Source: Cordia subcordata
Lineage: Eukaryota > Streptophyta > Magnoliopsida > Boraginales > Cordiaceae
NCBI GenBank assembly: GCA_028554755.1
Contig: JAPTOF010000021.1
Coordinates: forward strand, 2,560,501-2,624,500
Direction of reading: 5' to 3'
Length of the DNA: 64,000 bases
This document shows positions 59,934-64,000 of this stretch, in pieces (the stretch's first letter is position 1; every line of letters begins with the position of its first letter). A model generated the notes under the pieces. It saw only the letters and a list, made by a program, of their open reading frames with translations. It was not told where the DNA came from and did not search any database. A program made the position numbers and the translations under genes.

Positions 59934-61291
59934 TAGGGTTGTACACACATCTTACAGATTCCGAACTGAATCGAATAGCCATATTGAATTGTACTAAAAC
60001 TAAAAGTTCTATTGACTTTCTATAAGAACCAAATCGAGCTAAGAATTTCTTTATGGTATGATTCAGGATCTTGTATTGAAAACCATATTGAGAACTGAAC
60101 TGTATAGAACTAAAATTGTATTGAACGGTACTATACTGAAAGAACTAAATTTTTAATATTAATAATTATATATTTTAGTATTATAATTTTTAAATATTTT
60201 ATATAATATTTTAATGTTCATATTTTTATTTGAGGTGGTAAAAAATAAAAAGTTAAGAGAAAGTATGTTGTTTTACAATATAATTACATATTGAGTTATC
60301 TACACAATTGATGTTGTTTACATATCTTAAGTTTTTAATTTTTGATCGAATCTCGATTAGCCAATGATTGTATCATATTTCTTAGTTAATTAATTTTTTA
60401 ATAATAAATTTAATCATATTAACTTTTATATACATGCAATTTAAAGTTTATGATCTACAACTATTAATCCTAAATTTAGTAGTGGCTCTCTATTAATATA
60501 TTATTCTAATTATACTACTAACTCCATTAATCTAACTACACTTGCTAATGTTTAACTTAACACAATAAGCTTAATTGATTTTAATCATATTATTTAGTTA
60601 CTAACTTAAAAATTTAATGTATAACCAACCGAACTTAACTCAATTGATTCTAATTATACAATAGACCGACACGCTTTCTCACATATAACATGATTTATTT
60701 AGAGCTTACATGTGAATAATTTTAATATTTTTTATATGAGTAGGGTGAGTTTCGAACCTGAAACCATTTGGTTTCTAGACTTTAATACCAACTTAGAGTT
60801 ACTACCTTATCTAAAAATTTAAACTTATAGAAATGATTAACTGATACTTATTTATTATACTTAGCAACACCAAGGTATCCTTTTTTGGATTGCTAGTGTA
60901 AGAGTTTGACTCTGCTAATGTATCAACTTACTGTTTTATTTTCATCTTTTTGTTATTAATTAAAATTCATGTTTTATTTTTTTCTATCTTTTATTTTGTC
61001 ATTTGAAATTCTGTTAATATGCAAACAGCTACTCTAAAATTTCATAAAACAAATTATTGAAATAGTATTGAAAGGCTCAAATCTCTCTCCAATACTATCC
61101 TAGTGAACAAATATCGAACAACCAAATATCCATACCGAACTGTTATGAAATTTTGGGACAGTACAAGTCGGAGATTTTATTTTATATTTTTTATGATACA
61201 ATTATGGTTTTAAAATATTTAAAAATTAAAAATTTGGGATAGTTCTAAAAGTTTTCAAATCTCTAAATTGACCGAAGTGCATACAACCCTA
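59934..61291. mobile_element. hAT-like non-autonomous element, 1.36 kb
   Basis: The left end TAGGGTTGTACACAC and the reverse complement of the right end TAGGGTTGTATGCAC match at 13 of 15 positions. Flanking octamers AATCAAAC and AACCATAC match at six of eight positions, fitting a decayed 8-bp duplication. The sub-ends contain inverted GAACTG/ACCGAACTGTT-type phrases. The AT-rich centre holds no transposase but includes a SINE-like repeat at about 60,675-60,870, which probably inserted later. Confidence 0.65.
60675..60870. repeat. SINE-like dispersed repeat, copy C
   Basis: Contains TTTATTTAGAGCTTACATGT, GTGAGTTTCGAACCTGAAACC and TTAGAGTTACTACCTTATC in the same order as the copies at 32.8 and 39.4 kb. 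GGTTCGAAACTC on the minus strand is close to a tRNA-type B box. Confidence 0.55.
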
Positions 61292-61507
61292 AACCATACA
61301 CACACAGAACACACATAATACACGTTGGAGAGAGGCAACCAATATAAGTAGAAGTTGGGGAAAAAAGACAAGGGGCAGGGAAAAATAGAAAGAGAAATTA
61401 AAAGGAAAAAAAATGGTGATTTGGATGATTGGTAAGGAGAAAGAGCACAAGGAAGAAAAACAAGTAAGGGATAGATGAAGATTATGGAATGTTGACAACA
61501 ACTTTAT

Positions 61508-61556
<49 letters not shown>

Positions 61557-62087
61557 GTCACAGATTTCTAAATGGGTACTAATATTTTGAAGTTCTGTCA
61601 ATTTGTCTTGGTAAGATAAGGTAGGTAAGGGAGTTGAAAGGGATCAAGATTGAAAATAATAATTGGAGTGTTGAAATTTTGAGGAAGGTTTATAAATAAA
61701 ATAGACTCTCAAAAGATGACATCCATGATATACATATATTTCAAGGCGATGGCTCGTGGGGTCCTATAACCAACAAAATTACATAATTGCAAGCGTTCAG
61801 AGTACTTGGTACGTCTAGATAAGGACGTAAGAACAAAAAATATGTGGAACGAAATTTTCCCATGTAGAAATTGCTAAAAGAAAGTATGGAATTTTAAATG
61901 AAAAAATAATGATTTGTTCTAATAAAATATTATCTTTCTAAAGAAATCTTTCGTATTTTCCTAGATATGTAAGGGAAATTTTAAAGAATAAAATGCATTT
62001 TTATTTCTTATGTTTTTGTGGAAGTTGATAAATACCTATAATTTCAAAACTCGCTGATATTCTTGTGGTTTTAAAAGCATTTTATAT
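61292..62087. other. Intergenic DNA with a microsatellite
   Basis: Contains an (AG)n tract at about 61,511-61,552. Otherwise no gene or element was recognised; near 62,000 a MULE-like end motif appears without a partner. Confidence 0.45.
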
Positions 62088-62520
62088 TGTTAGGAAATTA
62101 GGACGCATAATACACACTCATGGAGCGGAATTAAAGCATGAGTAATGAGAAAAGAATACATACTATTAAACGTGATTAGACCCTATGCCTACGTCCACGA
62201 AAAACTCCACTAATAAAAAAGAGTACAAACTCAATAAGACTTTTTGCAAAGATAGTAAAGTCTAAACCCTCCCTTATGGTGTTCTTACAATGGCTCTCTC
62301 TCTCTCTCTCAATCTAGATCTATTACAAGACACATATACCTTTCAACTAATACAAAAGTCCTATTTATAGAGGAGATTTCCTTGTTCTCCAAGACAAAGG
62401 ATTTCGTAATCTATCAATCCTATCATAACTAAGACTCTTATCATAACTAGAATTTTGACTCTCATTAAGACTCTTTCCTAATTTCAATATGGACTTGGGC
62501 TTAGCACTTGAGCCATAACA
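62088..62520 (-). repeat. 3' LTR of the non-autonomous copia element
   Basis: 433 bp bounded by TGTTA and TAACA. On the coding strand it holds a TATA box (CTATAAATAGG near 62,360) and a GA microsatellite near 62,295. Confidence 0.75.
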
Positions 62521-63921
62521 CAACAAATTCCTCCCTTGGCGAGAAGTGCCAAGAATCTCCACAGTAGGCGAGAATGTCACTCTTCTTTTCTTCTCAGCCT
62601 TCACTTGAGCTTCTTCACACTTGTCGCGTTCATCTATCAGCACGGTGCATCTCTCCAAGTAGTACACGTACTTTTCGTTCTTTCTCCCTTCAAGAACTAG
62701 CTCATATCCATGATACACTTTGCAGTAGTCTCTTTCACCAATGTACTTGTACCCTATTGATGCCAACTTACCCAGCGAAATTATGTTGGACACACAAGAT
62801 GGCATATACCTTACATTGGAGATGGTCTTGATACTACCATTGTTGAGCCTCAGGCAAACTCTCCCAACGTTAGCAACCTTCATCTTCTGGTTGTTCCCAA
62901 CAATGATGTATCCAAGCCTCTTCCCCAAAAGTAAAGTGTCAAAACTAGCTCTATCATTGCAAACGTGAAATGTTCTCGCTGAATCCATCACCCAGTCAGT
63001 CTTCTTCCTCTTCGAGCCTTCATTAGCGTCCTTGCTTAACTCCATCAAAACAGTCTCACTACCATTGCTATCATCACCTTCAATAAGGTTCTCAGAGTCC
63101 TCGCCATAAACCTTTTCCTTGCCTTTAGATCTCCACTCTCTAAGGCTCTTGATGTCCTCTCTCAATCTAGGACATCTCGGTTGGTTATGGCCCTTCTCTC
63201 TATGATAGTAGCATTCTCGATCATCTTCTCCATCCCGAGCTCAGCTTTTTGATCTCCATCTACCTCTATAAGAATTCCCTCTTCCAAAACTCCTCCCTCA
63301 ATTCAAACCTTCAACATTTAGTGCTTGATCTCCACTAGGCACGCTACTTCTTTCCAACATCCTTTCGTTCTCTCTTAAGAGTGCAGTCACTTTGTTCAGC
63401 TTGAGAGTCTTCTTCCCAATGAGGATTGATTACATGAACGGCTTGTACGACTTCAGCAAGGAAGATAGTAGTACGAGCATTTGTTCTCTATCCTTTATTC
63501 TCTTATCAGGCTCCTCAACACTTATGAGCTTGACCACTAACTCGTTGAATTTGTTAATGCGACCCTGGATGGCGGTTCCCTCTTCCATCTTGAACAAGTA
63601 GAGCTCCGTCCTCAAACACAATCCGTTGATGATCAACTTCGACTCATAAATATTCTCCAACTTGTCGAACACATCGCTCACCGCTGTCTCATCAATCACA
63701 TGACATTTAATTTGCGGTGCTAACATTAACCGAATTGTACTTACGGCTCTTCGTTGTAGGGACTTCCACTTCTTATCATTAACTTCTTCCGATTTCGCCT
63801 CTTCTAGCACTTTATCAAGGCTTTGCTACACCAAAACGTCCTTAATAGTATTCCTTCACAAGTTGAAGTTCATGTTCCCATTGAATATTGGAATTTCAAA
63901 TTTTGTGCCAGTCGTCGTCAT
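62521..63921 (-). pseudogene. copia gag and partial protease region with nonsense codons
   Basis: From the ATG at 63921 one reading frame can be followed to the LTR. It holds a gag domain of UBN2 type (63,430-63,810; KWKSLQRRAVSTIRLML and KIEEG-like MEEGTAIQGRINKFNELV), a zinc-knuckle-like CYYHREKGHNQPRC near 63,200 in which the second Cys is His, and the protease-region phrase WVMDSARTFHVCNDR (62,960-63,000), where the Asp-Ser-Gly of active copia proteases is Asp-Ser-Ala. A pre-integrase-like stretch follows. Five stops interrupt the frame, including TAA at 63,430-63,432, but no frameshift is needed. Confidence 0.82.
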
Positions 63922-64000
63922 GGCTCCTATGCACAAATTCAGTAAAACTTAGCAATCCAACAAGAATTTGGCAAAATTAACCCAAAAATGGATTCAGGAC

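Larger units (their letters stand above)
62088..64000 (-). mobile_element. Non-autonomous Ty1/copia element, 3' part (continues past the window)
   Basis: On the minus strand it enters from beyond 64,000. A leader and gag start at 63,921 are followed by gag, a zinc-knuckle-like region, a protease/pre-integrase region, then a polypurine tract (AAGGGAGGAA at 62,529-62,538) and the 3' LTR (62,088-62,520). No integrase, reverse transcriptase or RNase H is present between the protease region and the LTR, so the element depends on others. The 5' LTR should lie just outside. Confidence 0.85.

Noticed and set aside
61289..61561. 90-codon minus-strand frame starting in a Leu-Ser run
   Set aside because: Driven by the (AG)n tract, and the rest has no domain.

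Overview
The window is nuclear DNA of a flowering plant, most likely a eudicot. It is AT-rich, its genes have GT-AG introns, its proteins belong to plant-only families, and it carries CACTA, hAT, Mutator-like and Ty1/copia elements. The species cannot be named from the sequence. Six host genes were rebuilt exon by exon, all on the minus strand: an AVT1-type vacuolar amino acid transporter (5.7-9.3 kb), a small plastid zinc-finger protein resembling FIP (26.4-27.6 kb), a thaumatin-like protein (28.3-29.2 kb), the thylakoid one-helix protein OHP1 (32.3-33.9 kb), a D-type cyclin closest to CYCD7 (36.3-39.9 kb) and an intronless L-type lectin receptor kinase (54.0-56.0 kb).

Layout. 1-5.6 kb: a Ty3/gypsy-type LTR, a long-TIR MITE and a weak coding remnant. 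5.7-9.3 kb: AVT1 gene. 11-12.3 kb: a mini-CACTA and a hAT-like MITE. 12,698-23,798: one 11.1-kb CACTA (En/Spm) element with matching termini, a CAT target duplication, subterminal repeat arrays, a two-gene cassette (TNP2-type transposase and a Transposase_24 protein, both broken) and an antisense fragment of a host DC1 zinc-finger gene. 24.3-40 kb: the gene-rich part, five genes with MITEs or other dispersed repeats in several introns. 40-53.5 kb: a repeat-rich gap with a decayed copia element, a 74-bp tandem array, a truncated copia element and a hAT element with a perfect 8-bp target duplication. 54-56 kb: lectin receptor kinase. 57-64 kb: a hAT/DUF4371 transposase tail, a 1.36-kb hAT-like element, and a non-autonomous copia element whose 5' part lies beyond the window.

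The host genes do not form a pathway. The two small plastid proteins (FIP-like and OHP1) are both tied to photosystem II maintenance in the literature, and they lie about 5 kb apart with the thaumatin-like gene between them. No tRNA, rRNA or CRISPR locus was seen. The most unusual object is the CACTA element with its captured DC1 fragment and a 25-bp palindromic minisatellite upstream of the transposase.
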